DNA of 5,532 bases from Candidatus Poribacteria bacterium (GTDB lineage: Bacteria > Poribacteria > WGA-4E > WGA-3G), in assembly GCA_009835515.1 (NCBI GenBank), contig VXXH01000701.1:1-5532 (forward strand), given 5' to 3'. Under the pieces are notes generated by a model. The model was given only the letters and a program-made list of their open reading frames with translations. It ran no database searches and was not told the DNA's origin. Of this stretch, positions 5,449 through 5,532 are shown in pieces. Position 1 is the stretch's first letter, and each line of letters begins with the position of its first letter. Both the position numbers and the translations under genes were made by a program.

Positions 5449-5532
5449 CGGAGATGTGTTGCCGTGATCCTGCGAATGGGACTGGGTTATTCAGGTTTCG
5501 ATACTGGGTCTATGTATTTAACTATGCCTAAC
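5449..5532. other. Right flank without a supportable gene
   Basis: Upstream of the copy B promoter all six frames are short. A minus-strand frame enters from the edge and stops at 5487-5489 after 14 codons (LGIVKYIDPVSKPE); it could be the tail of an upstream gene but is too short to support. No hairpin, tRNA or repeat is evident. Confidence 0.4.

Overview
The window is a compact, single-direction stretch: every gene I can support is on the minus strand, so transcription runs from right to left. It looks bacterial: Shine-Dalgarno sites, sigma70-type promoters (TTGCAA-17-TATAAT, TTGACC-18-TAAAAT), tight overlaps and one TTG start. Uncharacterised DUF6785/DUF6784-type membrane proteins, an archaeal-type coenzyme A enzyme and repeat-rich spacers fit an uncultured lineage such as Candidatus Poribacteria. 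That assignment rests on family memory, not on a marker gene.

Layout from right to left (direction of transcription): (1) about 80 bases of right flank with no supportable gene. (2) A promoter (5419-5447) followed directly by a 642-residue polytopic membrane protein (3458-5386, copy B). (3) A spacer of about 300 bases (3148-3457) with a heptad tandem repeat at the stop codon, a weak hairpin, 20-base direct repeats and a 9-base inverted repeat. (4) A second promoter (3142-3170), nearly identical to the first. (5) A 247-residue archaeal-type 4-phosphopantoate--beta-alanine ligase (2367-3110, TTG start). (6) A second 642-residue membrane protein (449-2377, copy A) that overlaps the ligase gene by 11 bases. 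(7) A short gap with its own promoter, then the first 116 codons of an AT-richer N6-adenine-type DNA methyltransferase that leaves the window on the left.

The two membrane proteins align without gaps and differ at about 66 of 642 positions in a by-eye count, roughly 90% identity. Their DNA differs far more at silent positions, so both copies appear to be under protein-level selection. The ligase and copy A form a tightly coupled two-gene operon. Copy B has the same promoter but no ligase gene. Its leader can still be read as the last codons of the ligase, which suggests an operon duplication followed by loss of the ligase from one copy.

The best candidate for something undescribed is the pairing of an archaeal-type phosphopantothenate synthetase with an uncharacterised membrane-protein family in a bacterium. 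It could couple transport of a pantothenate precursor or related metabolite to CoA synthesis. The gene order is visible; the transport role and substrate are inference.
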